DNA from: JAQBDA01 sp032124675
Lineage (GTDB): Bacteria; Chloroflexota; Anaerolineae; Anaerolineales; UBA4823
DNA length: 29,274 nt
Assembly: GCA_032124675.1 (NCBI GenBank)
Contig: JAQBDA010000269.1
Coordinates: 1 to 29,274 of the forward strand
Reading direction: 5' to 3'
The first letter of the stretch is position 1; each line of letters opens with the position of its first letter. This document shows, in pieces, positions 21,801 to 29,274 of the stretch. The notes beneath the pieces were generated by a model. That model had not been told where the DNA came from and ran no database searches. It worked only from the letters and a program-made list of their open reading frames with translations. The position numbers and the translations under genes are program-made.

Positions 21801-22151
21801 CCGGTCACACTCCTCGAGGACTACTTGCACCCAGGTGAAATAATGTTCCGGGCGCTTTGCTGATCGTGCGTACCCATTAAATCGTAGTTTTTCGGGAAAT
21901 GTTACGCATTTATGCAAGGCTTAATTAGACCTTAACCCACCAATTGGTTCACGACTCACCCACTATCGTTTTTCATATTGACGTTTACCAAAATTGGATT
22001 AGCGCCTGTTCCGTATATTGATGGACATAGAGCTTCACTATCTTTTATGAACGTCAATAATTGATACCGCATACAACAATATCCCCCGGCGAGTGAGGGA
22101 GAGCAGCGGTGGTAGAATAGAGCCAATTAATAAGGAATACCAAGGACAGCT
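21801..22151. other. AT-richer divergent intergenic region with an inverted repeat
   Basis: This 351-nt gap separates two divergent genes. It contains TATTGACGTT (21976-21985) and its exact complement AACGTCAATA (22050-22059), 10-bp arms 64 nt apart and both including TTGACG, a -35-like word facing inward. TAGAAT (22113-22118) is a possible -10 for the DUF6391 gene. No ORF of note is present. Confidence 0.4.
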
Positions 22152-22676
22152 ATGACAGATAATGCAATCCAGACCATCTTGAACTACCCGCCCGTATCGC
22201 TCGTGCGCCGCAACCATGGGCTCGAGCATGCCACCCTGCATATCTTATCCCAGAGCGGCCCAAAACGCCCGCTGGCCGGGCACTCCGACACGCGCGGCTT
22301 CTGGGTGCTCGGGGATGTATCCACTGATGAAGTGCAGGAGGCAGTAGCAGAGGCCATGCGGCGGATGAATGCCGGTGAGCACGGGCTGGCGGTGCACCCC
22401 AACTGCGGTACGAATTTCGTCACCTCCGGCATCCTAGCCGGTCTGGCAGCATTCATTGCCCTGTTCGGCGCCGGGCGCAGCTTCCGGAACCGCCTGGAAC
22501 GCCTGCCGATGGCTGCCGTGCTGGCGACGCTGGCGCTGGTCGCCTCACAGCCGCTGGGGCTGCTGCTCCAGGAGCGGGTCACCACTTCGGGCCAGCTCGG
22601 CTCGCTCAGGGTTGTCAAGATCACTCCCAGCAAGCGCGGCAGGATGCGCGCCCATCGTATCCAGACGGAGGGCTGA
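22152..22676 (+). CDS. DUF6391-family membrane protein
   Basis: A 174-aa protein with the blocks RRNHGLEHATLHILS (19-33), LAGHSDTRGFWVLGDV and LAVHPNCGTNFVTSGILAGL, which match DUF6391 as known from cyanobacteria and Chloroflexota. Conserved His, Glu and Cys residues (NHGLEHAT, HPNCGTN) could bind metal. Two hydrophobic helices lie at about 92-108 and 117-137, and the C-terminus is basic. The function is unknown. ATG 22152 has AAGGA (22142-22146) 5 nt upstream. The stop is 2 nt before the holA start, so the two genes are coupled. Confidence 0.82.
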   Translation: MTDNAIQTILNYPPVSLVRRNHGLEHATLHILSQSGPKRPLAGHSDTRGFWVLGDVSTDEVQEAVAEAMRRMNAGEHGLAVHPNCGTNFVTSGILAGLAAFIALFGAGRSFRNRLERLPMAAVLATLALVASQPLGLLLQERVTTSGQLGSLRVVKITPSKRGRMRAHRIQTEG

Positions 22677-22678
22677 GA

Positions 22679-23698
22679 TTGAGTGAAGTGCCGCATGTGG
22701 TCTATCTGCTGCATGGAGAAGATGAGTTCTCCATGGCGCAGGAGATCGGCAAGCTGGAGGCCAAAGTAGGGGATGCTGCCACTGCCTCCCTGAATACAAC
22801 CCGCCTGGACGGGCGCACGCTGTCCTTCGCCGAGTTGGAAAACGCCGCCCGCGCCATGCCTTTCCTGGCTGAGCGGCGAGTTGTTGTCCTATACCACCCC
22901 TTAGCAAAGATGGAGAAAGACCCGGCCTTGCAGGAGAGATTCAAAGCCCTGCTGGACCAGGTGCCCGAATCGACTGCCCTGCTGCTGGTCGAATATACCA
23001 ATCTGTTTGACGGCAAAAAAAAATCTGGCTCGAAGGGTAAACCACACTGGTTGCTGGAATGGGCCGGCAAGGCGGGCGAGCGCGCCTTCGTTAGGAGCTA
23101 CACAACGCCTAAGGGTTCCCAACTACAGCAGTGGATACAGTCTCAGGCAAAGCAAGCGGGCGGGGAATTTACACCCAGCGCGGCGGCCATGCTGGCAGGT
23201 TTGGTGGGGGAGGATACCCGCCTGGCGCACCAGGAGATACACAAGCTGGTGGCGTATGCCAACTACAGCCGTGCGGTCGAGCCGGAGGATGTGGACGCGG
23301 TCACCGCCCTCTCCGGTCAGGTCACTATCTTTATGCTGGTAGATGCGTTGGGGATGGGTGACGGTCGTAAAGCGATGAGCGCGCTGCACCAGCTGCTGGA
23401 TGAACAGGACGTGCAGTCGATCTTCGGCATGATCGTGCGTCAGTTCCGCCTGATCCTGCTGGCGAGAGAGGTCCTGGAGCAGGACGGTTCGGACGGCGGC
23501 GCAGCCAAGGCATTAAAGCTGCACCCATTTGTGGCGGAAAAGATCACAGCCCAGGCGCGGCGATTTTCTCTGGAGACGCTGGAAGCTATCTACCGGCGCT
23601 TGTTGGAGATCGACGAGGCGATCAAGACCGGCCAGGTCGAGTTCGAGGTGGCTTTGGATGCCTTTGTGGCCGGCATCACTGTGCCCGCGCTCAGGTAG
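22679..23698 (+). CDS. holA: DNA polymerase III subunit delta
   Basis: This is the clamp-loader delta subunit, which opens the beta clamp. The 339-aa length is normal. HVVYLLHGEDEFSMAQEIGKL at the N-terminus is the typical YLLxGEDxF entry. LLVEYTNLFDGKKK, DTRLAHQEIHKLVAYA, VDAVTALSGQVTIFMLVDAL and FGMIVRQFRLILLAREV follow in the family order, with the C-terminal collar helices. It starts at TTG 22679, which has GGAGGG (22667-22672) 6 nt upstream and follows the DUF6391 TGA by 2 nt. The last 8 nt overlap the end of the opposite-strand 84-aa gene. Confidence 0.93.
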   Translation: MSEVPHVVYLLHGEDEFSMAQEIGKLEAKVGDAATASLNTTRLDGRTLSFAELENAARAMPFLAERRVVVLYHPLAKMEKDPALQERFKALLDQVPESTALLLVEYTNLFDGKKKSGSKGKPHWLLEWAGKAGERAFVRSYTTPKGSQLQQWIQSQAKQAGGEFTPSAAAMLAGLVGEDTRLAHQEIHKLVAYANYSRAVEPEDVDAVTALSGQVTIFMLVDALGMGDGRKAMSALHQLLDEQDVQSIFGMIVRQFRLILLAREVLEQDGSDGGAAKALKLHPFVAEKITAQARRFSLETLEAIYRRLLEIDEAIKTGQVEFEVALDAFVAGITVPALR

Positions 23699-23945
23699 GG
23701 CTGCCATTTACCCCGATCCAGAAGTGATTGGGCAGGATCGTGCGCGTGGTGCGCACCTCCACCTCGCCGCTGCTCATCTTGTCGTTCCTGCCCTTCAGCG
23801 AGCCGTTGTGGATCATGCTGGGGTGGACGAAGCACAGGTTGGGGGTCGTGCCGTATTTGGCGTTGTAATAGGCAGCCGCGCGCTCGATCTTGGTCGCGAT
23901 CTCCGCTTTAGGGTCATTATCAAACCACAGCATCCCGATGTTCAT
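23691..23945 (-). CDS. Conserved 84-aa protein (Chloroflexota-type, unknown function)
   Basis: It begins MNIGMLWFDNDPKAEIATKI and contains AAAYYNAKYGTTPNLCFVHP and ILPNHFWIGV. These blocks look conserved and globular (mixed alpha/beta, no membrane segment). I recall similar short proteins in other Anaerolineae but no assigned function. AAGGAG is 7 nt before ATG 23945, a strong ribosome site. The 3' end overlaps holA by 8 nt tail to tail. It is divergent from the large membrane protein at 24019, with 73 nt between the starts. Confidence 0.75.
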   Translation of the reverse strand: MNIGMLWFDNDPKAEIATKIERAAAYYNAKYGTTPNLCFVHPSMIHNGSLKGRNDKMSSGEVEVRTTRTILPNHFWIGVNGSPT

Positions 23946-24005
23946 CGCTAACTCCTTAAATTCACGCAGCGGGAATACGTAAAAACCATCACCCTTATTA
24001 TATCA

Positions 24006-24017
24006 GAACGTATGTTC
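24006..24017. promoter_or_regulatory. LexA/DinR-like palindrome GAAC-GTAT-GTTC
   Basis: The 12-nt core matches GAAC-RNRY-GTTY, the core of the Gram-positive-type SOS box, and the palindrome extends to AGAAC-GTAT-GTTCT. It ends 1 nt before ATG 24019 and lies within the divergent promoter region. A chance match is possible, about 0.4 expected per 29 kb of random sequence. Confidence 0.3.
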
Positions 24018-24018
24018 T

Positions 24019-26073
24019 ATGTCAATGATTAATCTGCGTTTCAAGGACGGTACGGTACCGGTGGCTCTGCTGGTGCTGTGCGGGCTTGGCTTCGGTTTGC
24101 TTACCCCTATTTTAGGGTTGTACTGGGATGATTGGCCGGCGATTGCCACCATCCGCCTGCTGGGCAGCGCGGGCTTCTGGGATTTCTACCAGGGCGAGCG
24201 CCCCATCTCAGCCTGGACGTTTGTGCTCTTCGAACCGCTGATTGGGACAAATCCGTTCCTGTGGCACCTGTTCACACTGCTCTTGCGCTGGCTGACCGTG
24301 CTTGGGATGTGGTGGATGCTGCAGCTGGTGTGGCCCAGCCGCAAAAACGAAGTCATCTGGATGGCTTTTCTGTTTGCCATCTATCCAACTTTCACCCAGC
24401 AGCCGGTAGCCGTCGCGTTCAGCCAGCATTGGATCACTTATGGCTTGTATTTTCTCTCAGTGGGCAGCATGTTACTGGCCCTGAAGAAGAAACGCTGGTA
24501 CCTGCCACTGACGGCGCTGTCGTTGTTTACATCGGCTCTGCACATGCTGACCATGGAATATTTCATAGGACTAGAGCTGCTGCGCCCTGCCTATCTGTGG
24601 TTGATTTACGCCGGTGAGGTGAAAGATTCTTATCAGCGGTTGCGTAAGGTACTGCGTAGCTGGCTCCCCTACCTGCTGGTGTTGGTCGGTTTTGTGGTCT
24701 GGCGGCTGTTCTTCATGGAGATCATCGTAGAAGACCCCAATGATCCGGTCCTGCTGTACAGCCTCTTCACCCAACCGTTGGGCGCTGTTCTGCGGCTGGC
24801 GCAGCTGGCCTCCCAGGAAGTTCTGGCGAATCTGGTCGCTGTCTGGAACCTGGCCCTGCCCGCAGATTTGCTCGATTTTACGGATCGGCTGCTGCTGATT
24901 TCTCTGGCGCTGGGTGCTTTAGGGGCTGGATTATCGATCTTTTATTTGTATCGACTTAGACCAGACCCGGTTCAGGCAGAGACTCAAGACCGGAAGTGGT
25001 ATATCCAGGCGATTGCACTGGGTAGTTCTGCGGCTCTCCTGGGATCGCTGCCTGTTTGGGTGACCGATCGAAATGTGCTGCATGGCTTGCACGGCGGTCG
25101 CTTCGGTCTGGCAGGCATGTTCGGAACCAGCATATTGGTTATTGGGCTGCTGTGCTGGCTCACCCCGCGCCGCCTGCAGAAGATCCTGGTCGTCGGCGTG
25201 CTAGTTGGCATGGCGGTTTCTTTCCATTATCGTTCAGCTTATGGATATTTCAACGCCTGGGTGAAGCAGCACCAGTTCTACTGGCAGCTGTCCTGGCGGG
25301 CACCCTATTTGAAGCCGGGCACTGTGCTCTACTCGACTGACGAGCTGTTCCTGTATGTCGGGCGCAATCCCACCTCGATGGCATTGAACCTGCTTTACCC
25401 CCAGCCAACCGGCACTCCGGAGCTGGATTACTGGTTTGTCGAGCTGCCGTACCATGTGGGTCCGAAAGGAATCCCCCGGCTGATAGAAGGGAGCAATTTG
25501 GATTTCTCCTTCCGCAATTACACCTATACCGGCTCCAGTCTGGATGGTCTGGCTATCTATTACGAACCAGGAGGCGGGCGCTGCCTGTGGATTCTTTCAC
25601 CGCGCGATCGCTACAATCCAGACATCCCAGCATTGACCGAAGAGATCCTGCCCATTTCCAACCTGAGCCGCATCACGGCATCGGGGGGTTCTGCAGGGTT
25701 CCCTCCGCAGCAGATTTTCGGCAGGGAACCATTCCACTCCTGGTGCTATTACTTCCAGAAGGCAGAGTTAGCCCGCCAGATGGGCGACTGGGAGCAGGTG
25801 GTCGAGCTGGCGGAAGAAGCCGCCTCTGCCGGATTCGAACCGGTGGATCCGCACGAAAGGCAGCCCTTTATCGAGGCATACGCTCATATTGGGGAGTGGG
25901 AGAAAGCTTTTCGCCACACGCGCAGGGCGTACCAGAAAGACCCCCGCTACGCCAATCAGCTTTGCTACCTGTGGCTTGAAATCCAGAGAGATGTAGAGCT
26001 TCCCGAGGAAGCCAGTGGGCAGCTTGGGGAGCTACGGGAAAGCATGCAGTGTGCGGATAATCTCACCCCGTGA
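24019..26073 (+). CDS. Large GT-C-like membrane protein with a TPR-like C-terminus
   Basis: A 684-aa protein. About 10-12 helices span residues 10-415. The first periplasmic loop has LYWDDWPAI, an aromatic-DD motif as in GT-C glycosyltransferases, and GERPISAWTF. A soluble domain follows (about 430-560). The tail (about 570-650) has paired helices like TPRs (CYYFQKAELARQMGDWEQVV, IEAYAHIGEWEKAFRHTRRA). It probably transfers sugars from a lipid carrier to an outside acceptor, with the tail as a protein-interaction part; this is inferred only. ATG 24019 and ATG 24025 are both possible starts and no Shine-Dalgarno is visible. A LexA-like palindrome abuts the start. It is unrelated in detail to the GT-C-like gene at 9629. 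Confidence 0.65.
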   Translation: MSMINLRFKDGTVPVALLVLCGLGFGLLTPILGLYWDDWPAIATIRLLGSAGFWDFYQGERPISAWTFVLFEPLIGTNPFLWHLFTLLLRWLTVLGMWWMLQLVWPSRKNEVIWMAFLFAIYPTFTQQPVAVAFSQHWITYGLYFLSVGSMLLALKKKRWYLPLTALSLFTSALHMLTMEYFIGLELLRPAYLWLIYAGEVKDSYQRLRKVLRSWLPYLLVLVGFVVWRLFFMEIIVEDPNDPVLLYSLFTQPLGAVLRLAQLASQEVLANLVAVWNLALPADLLDFTDRLLLISLALGALGAGLSIFYLYRLRPDPVQAETQDRKWYIQAIALGSSAALLGSLPVWVTDRNVLHGLHGGRFGLAGMFGTSILVIGLLCWLTPRRLQKILVVGVLVGMAVSFHYRSAYGYFNAWVKQHQFYWQLSWRAPYLKPGTVLYSTDELFLYVGRNPTSMALNLLYPQPTGTPELDYWFVELPYHVGPKGIPRLIEGSNLDFSFRNYTYTGSSLDGLAIYYEPGGGRCLWILSPRDRYNPDIPALTEEILPISNLSRITASGGSAGFPPQQIFGREPFHSWCYYFQKAELARQMGDWEQVVELAEEAASAGFEPVDPHERQPFIEAYAHIGEWEKAFRHTRRAYQKDPRYANQLCYLWLEIQRDVELPEEASGQLGELRESMQCADNLTP

Positions 26074-26090
26074 TCGTGTCGGTAATCAAA

Positions 26091-26194
26091 AGATCATTCC
26101 GAACCACGCTCTTTGTGGCGAGGAATCCCTACAGCGATTCGTATCCAAGGTTCACCTCAGGGATTTCTCCTCGCTGCGCTCCTCGAAATGACAT
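26091..26194. repeat. Dispersed palindromic repeat (GATCATTCCGA ... CTCGAAATGACAT)
   Basis: The left side (GATCATTCCGA, GCGAGGAATCCCT at 26118-26130) is roughly complementary to the right side (AGGGATTTCTCCTCGC at 26159-26174, CTCGAAATGACA). This is the typical wording of a widespread bacterial intergenic repeat (GATTTCTCCTCGCTGCGCTC...GAAATGACA). A second, separate inverted pair, CCGGCAGTCC (26217-26226) and GGACTGCCGG (26295-26304), follows. The whole 26074-26355 gap holds no credible gene. Confidence 0.65.
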
Positions 26195-26355
26195 ATATCC
26201 TTTGTTTGCACAGATACCGGCAGTCCTGGACGCAACCCTTAACCGCCTATGTTCGCTTATCGGGAATGCAGCCCCGGCCTGTAGAACCAATTCTGGACTG
26301 CCGGTCCTGGTTTCGCGCGCAAAACAAAAATCAGATCTGACAGTCTGCCAGGCTG

Positions 26356-27585
26356 CTATCTGGTGAAGATATTGACGCTTTCGATATGGTAGGTCTGGGG
26401 GAAGAGATCGAAGACTTTGGCTGACCGCAGCTTGTAGCCGTGCCGGATGATCTGGCGGGCGTCGCGTGCCAGGGTGGCCGGGTCGCAGGAGATATAGATC
26501 AAGACCGGCGCGGCAAAACCTACCAGCGATTGCAGCGTGTGCCGTGAGAGGCCTGCCCGCGGCGGATCGACTAGCACCAGTCCGGGCTGCAGGTCCAGGT
26601 CGGGCAGCACCTGCTCGGCGGGCGCTTCGTACAGCTCCACGTTATCGAATTCATCCAGATTAACGACAAAATCGCGGCAGGCGTCGGGCGAGCTTTCGAT
26701 GCCCACCAGCCGCCCGGCACGCGGCGCCAGGAAGGCGCTGAACAGACCTGCGCCGCAGTAGATTTCGAGCACCACTGCGCCATCAGGGAGTGAAAGCTCC
26801 TCAAGAACATAGCCCACCATCGCCTCCGCCATCTGGGTGTTGACCTGGAAGAACGACCCGGCTGAGACCTGGAAGGAGCGTCCCAGCACTTCCATGCTGA
26901 TCGCCGGGCTGCCTGCCAGCACCAGCGACCCGGCCGGGGAGAGGTGCACGGCGGAGATATCCAGTTCCTCGATGCTGACCTGCGGCGGCAGTGGGTCGCT
27001 GCTCTCCAGGATGAGCAGCAGCTCGTCCTCGCCCTGGCGGATGGCGATCCGTTCCACCTCAGGGGGGCCCTCGAATTCCAACTGCGGCCAGACCTGGTTG
27101 ATCGACGCCTGGGGCAAGTGGCATTCCTGGAGCGGGAAGACCTGGCTGGCGTCGTGGGTGTAGTAGCCCAGCCTGCCTGCGCGGGTGAGGTGGAGCTGCA
27201 CATGGTTGCGGTAGTTCCAGGGCTGGGAGGGGGCGGGAGGCAGCACCGGCGGGTCCGGGATGCCGCCGAGGCGCTGTAGTTGGTCAGCCAGGATGGCGGT
27301 CTTGGCCGCCAGCTGGGCTTCGTACGGCAGGTGCTGGTAGTGGCAGCCGCCGCAAATACCATAGTGTACACAGCGGGGGGGAATACGATCGGGTGACTCG
27401 GATAGTATTTCCACCAGATCGGCACGCGCATACCGCTTTTTGTCTTCCCGGATGCGCGCCTGCACTCGCTCACCCGGCAGGGCAAACGGAACGAAGATCA
27501 CTCTGCCATCCGGCAGCCTGCCCAGCGCTTCGCCGCCGTAAGCCAGGCCGGTCAGCTCGATTTCTAGCATAGGTTCAGAACTCAT
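26356..27585 (-). CDS. 23S rRNA/tRNA m5U methyltransferase, TrmA/RlmD type
   Basis: A SAM-dependent enzyme that methylates uridine C5 in RNA. The 409-aa protein has an N-terminal TRAM domain (about 6-62: LTGLAYGGEALGRL, PGERVQARI). The [4Fe-4S] cysteines are Cys72, Cys78, Cys81 (CGGC) and Cys155. The SAM fold includes VVLEIYCGAGLFSAFLA (272-288), VDPPRAGL (339-346), the catalytic Cys367 in YISCDPATLARD and the C-terminal DLFPQTYHIE with the base Glu401. RlmD (U1939) and RlmC-like specificities cannot be separated by eye. ATG 27585 is preceded by TAGAAT 7 nt upstream and no ribosome site, giving another leaderless candidate. Confidence 0.93.
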   Translation of the reverse strand: MSSEPMLEIELTGLAYGGEALGRLPDGRVIFVPFALPGERVQARIREDKKRYARADLVEILSESPDRIPPRCVHYGICGGCHYQHLPYEAQLAAKTAILADQLQRLGGIPDPPVLPPAPSQPWNYRNHVQLHLTRAGRLGYYTHDASQVFPLQECHLPQASINQVWPQLEFEGPPEVERIAIRQGEDELLLILESSDPLPPQVSIEELDISAVHLSPAGSLVLAGSPAISMEVLGRSFQVSAGSFFQVNTQMAEAMVGYVLEELSLPDGAVVLEIYCGAGLFSAFLAPRAGRLVGIESSPDACRDFVVNLDEFDNVELYEAPAEQVLPDLDLQPGLVLVDPPRAGLSRHTLQSLVGFAAPVLIYISCDPATLARDARQIIRHGYKLRSAKVFDLFPQTYHIESVNIFTR

Positions 27586-27592
27586 AGTGGCA

Positions 27593-27611
27593 ATTCTACC
27601 AGTGCTGGTAG
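27593..27611 (-). promoter_or_regulatory. -10 box and overlapping palindrome before the m5U methyltransferase
   Basis: TAGAAT (27598 to 27593 on the minus strand) ends 7 nt before ATG 27585. CTACCAG-TG-CTGGTAG (27596-27611) is a 7-bp-arm palindrome that overlaps it, a layout compatible with a repressor site. No good -35 is seen. Confidence 0.4.
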
Positions 27612-27745
27612 AGAACCGAGTATAGAGAGCAGAGAGTGGGTCGCCGTAACGCTTTCCGTAACGTTTTTAGGACGCTAATTAGATATACTAGATGAGATTG
27701 GGTTGAATATTCGCACATCGAACGGCTGTACAAAGCTTAACAGCC

Positions 27746-27840
27746 AGACCTGACAGGTTTTAATGACTGGTAAATCTCTGTGATGCTTTCGCAAAGGATA
27801 ATCTATCCGTAAACAAGTGTTAAGTAAACCTGTCAGGTCT
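27746..27840. repeat. Separated inverted repeat AGACCTGACAGGTTT / AAACCTGTCAGGTCT
   Basis: Two exact complementary 15-nt arms (27746-27760 and 27826-27840) are 65 nt apart, just upstream of the sensor-like gene. Within each arm ACCTGACAGGT is itself a near-palindrome. The word is recalled as a common dispersed element. The rest of 27586-27896 contains a purine-rich tract and AT-rich DNA without a gene. Confidence 0.7.
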
Positions 27841-27896
27841 TTGTGGAGTATCAGATAATCAATTACAAACGGTATAAGCTGTCAAGGCGAACAAAT

Positions 27897-29141
27897 ATGG
27901 AGAGTAGTAAGAATACCATACTGAGCGATCGGATCCTGGGCTGGCTAGCGTGGTTCCTGGTGGGGGTCTTCGTTATCTTATTAACTTCCGGTCTGGCACT
28001 GCAGGTCGTCACGCAATCCCCATTGTACGGTGTGGGCTGGCTCGCAACGATCTTAGAAGCTGCGGTAGTCTGTGTATTTGTCGTCGTCGGTGTCCTGATC
28101 GTGTCGCGGCATACACGACACCCGGTTGGCTGGATCTGGATCTGTTTGTCCATCTTTACTGCTCAGGATCACTTTGCCTGGGGCTACGCCTACTACGGCT
28201 ACATCGTCCATCCCGGTTCACTGCCGGGTGTGAATGTCTTGATCGTCTGGTTGTATTTGCAAGTTCGATCAACGCTTGGGCTGCTCTTGATTACGCTGCT
28301 GCTGCTATTATTCCCTACTGGACGACCCCTCTCTCATCGCTGGGGCCTTGTAGCCTGGATCGCTCTGGGAGTTGTTTCCATAGCTACCCTTATCTCCGTC
28401 GTAGCGCCGGTCCCCTTTGGCTACTTCCCTTTTCCAACCGATCTGCTCGTTACAGGAGAGCCAGCAAGGGCAGCTCTAGGTCCGCTGTGGGTAATATCCA
28501 GTCTCGCGGCAACTCTTTGCATCCTGGCAGCGGCACTCTCTCTGTTGATCCGCCTGCGTCGCGCCCAGGGAGTGGAGCGGCAGCAGCTCAAATGGGTAGC
28601 CTACGCCGCCGCGTTCTTGCCATTCGGCTTAATCATTATGAATCTGGGTGAAAGTCGCCTGGACGCAGATCTGAGCTGGGTTTGGTTCCTTGGCCTTGGA
28701 CTCGTGTTTATAGGTTTCTCAGGCATAGCACTCGCCTCAGCCATCGCTATCTTCCGCTACCGCCTGTGGGATATCGACATCATCATCCGCCGCACGCTGG
28801 TCTACGGTGCGTTGACCGCCACCCTGGCAGTGGTGTACCTCGCCAGCATCGTGCTGCTGCAAGGCTTGTTTGTAGCAGTCAGCGGTCAGCAATCCGCGGT
28901 CGCCGTGGTGATCTCCACCCTGGTGATCGCTGCCCTGTTCACCCCGCTGCGCCGCCGCATCCAGAACGACATCGACCGCCGCTTCTACCGCAAGAAGTAC
29001 GACGCCGAGAAGGTCGTGGCGGTCTTCAGCGCCGGCCTGCGCGAGGAGGTGGACATCGAGCAGCTCAGCGAGCGCCTCCTGGCGGTGGTGGAAGAAACCT
29101 TGCAGCCGGAGAGCCTGTCGCTGTGGCTGAAGGAGGAGTGA
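27897..29141 (+). CDS. Sensor-like multi-helix membrane protein without a kinase domain
   Basis: This 414-aa protein has about eight hydrophobic helices (about 12-350). A signature block of Chloroflexota/Actinobacteria sensor proteins follows (IFRYRLWDIDIIIRRTLVYG, then LFTPLRRRIQNDIDRRFYRK). It ends with a juxtamembrane helix (EKVVAVFSAGLREEVDIEQL) and a segment finishing SLWLKEE. In relatives a histidine-kinase or GAF part can follow; here the frame ends, so it is a membrane sensor or scaffold only. The frame is open to GTG 27843, but ATG 27897 with AAGGCG upstream and a hydrophobic start soon after is preferred. The 15-nt inverted repeat directly upstream may influence its mRNA. The lipoprotein gene starts 22 nt beyond its stop. 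Confidence 0.78.
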   Translation: MESSKNTILSDRILGWLAWFLVGVFVILLTSGLALQVVTQSPLYGVGWLATILEAAVVCVFVVVGVLIVSRHTRHPVGWIWICLSIFTAQDHFAWGYAYYGYIVHPGSLPGVNVLIVWLYLQVRSTLGLLLITLLLLLFPTGRPLSHRWGLVAWIALGVVSIATLISVVAPVPFGYFPFPTDLLVTGEPARAALGPLWVISSLAATLCILAAALSLLIRLRRAQGVERQQLKWVAYAAAFLPFGLIIMNLGESRLDADLSWVWFLGLGLVFIGFSGIALASAIAIFRYRLWDIDIIIRRTLVYGALTATLAVVYLASIVLLQGLFVAVSGQQSAVAVVISTLVIAALFTPLRRRIQNDIDRRFYRKKYDAEKVVAVFSAGLREEVDIEQLSERLLAVVEETLQPESLSLWLKEE

Positions 29142-29150
29142 TGCACCTGC

Positions 29151-29156
29151 TATAAT
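29151..29156 (+). promoter_or_regulatory. Perfect -10 box before the lipoprotein gene
   Basis: TATAAT (29151-29156), then 7 nt, then GTG 29164, without a Shine-Dalgarno: the same leaderless-type layout as radA. Confidence 0.45.
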
Positions 29157-29163
29157 TACCGGC

Positions 29164-29274
29164 GTGCGCTTACGCCGTCTCACCCTCCCCATGCTCGTCC
29201 TCACCCTGCTCGCCTGCCAGGCGGTGAGCGTCGTATTCCCCCCGCCTTCCTTATCACCTTCCCCCTCCCCCCTG
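29164..29274 (+). CDS. Lipoprotein, N-terminal part (runs off the window)
   Basis: GTG 29164 opens a frame to the window edge (37 codons). The product starts MRLRRLTLPMLVLTLLAC: an Arg-rich n-region, a hydrophobic core and a lipobox Leu15-Leu16-Ala17-Cys18, so Cys18 should be lipidated by signal peptidase II processing. A Pro/Ser-rich linker follows (PPPSLSPSPSPL), typical of surface-exposed lipoproteins. What domain follows cannot be seen. The perfect -10 box 7 nt upstream supports this start. Confidence 0.6.
   Translation, partial: MRLRRLTLPMLVLTLLACQAVSVVFPPPSLSPSPSPL

Overview
The window is a GC-rich stretch of bacterial chromosome that looks like a member of the Chloroflexota, most likely Anaerolineae or a close relative. 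This is inferred from the gene families: a DUF5671-like repeat membrane protein, a DUF6391 protein, a DUF1786 protein, a kinase-less membrane sensor of a type common in this phylum, and a PucC/BCD-type MFS carrier. The style of the intergenic DNA also fits (purine-rich, C-rich and CTCCGTG-type dispersed repeats). No rRNA, tRNA or CRISPR array was recognised.

Layout. 1-5198 holds core metabolism: a class I/II aminotransferase, gatB, a convergent isochorismatase-family hydrolase, and a Glu/Leu/Phe/Val dehydrogenase preceded by a leader that may carry a small ORF and a strong hairpin. 5243-7355 has a two-helix membrane protein and a 12-helix protein built from three repeats. 7370-9501 (minus) is methylmalonyl-CoA mutase large chain plus methylmalonyl-CoA epimerase, separated by a perfect 33-nt palindrome. 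9629-12665 has a GT-C-like polytopic membrane protein and a DUF1786 protein carrying an apparent in-frame insertion of intergenic-type DNA. 12775-14523 (minus) reads MNT nucleotidyltransferase, HEPN protein, then a winged-helix/PBP-like regulator, arranged as one operon. 14601-16046 is a complete IS66-family element (ISBst12-like, tnpC only) with 12-bp inverted ends and an 8-bp target duplication. 16172-17584 is radA. 17746-20641 is a same-strand run: PucC-type carrier, MerR-like HTH regulator, a 54-aa single-helix protein missed by length cut-offs, and a 7-helix membrane protein, closed by a strong hairpin terminator. 20793-21800 (minus) is a secreted Cys-containing protein. 22152-23698 holds the DUF6391 gene coupled to holA, which overlaps tail to tail an 84-aa protein. 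24019-26073 is a GT-C-like protein with a TPR-like tail. 26356-27585 (minus) is a TrmA/RlmD-type RNA m5U methyltransferase. 27897-29141 is a sensor-like membrane protein without a kinase domain. A lipoprotein gene runs off the right edge.

How it fits together. The mutase and epimerase form the methylmalonyl-CoA/succinyl-CoA branch of propionate or branched-chain metabolism, and the aminotransferase and glutamate-type dehydrogenase handle amino-acid nitrogen. GatB, RadA, HolA and the RNA methyltransferase are housekeeping. The most unusual material is the HTH / micro-membrane protein / 7-helix operon, the HEPN-MNT-regulator operon beside a recent IS66 insertion, the triplicated 12-helix protein, and a recurrent promoter layout in which a -10 box lies 6-9 nt before the start codon with no Shine-Dalgarno, suggesting leaderless mRNAs.
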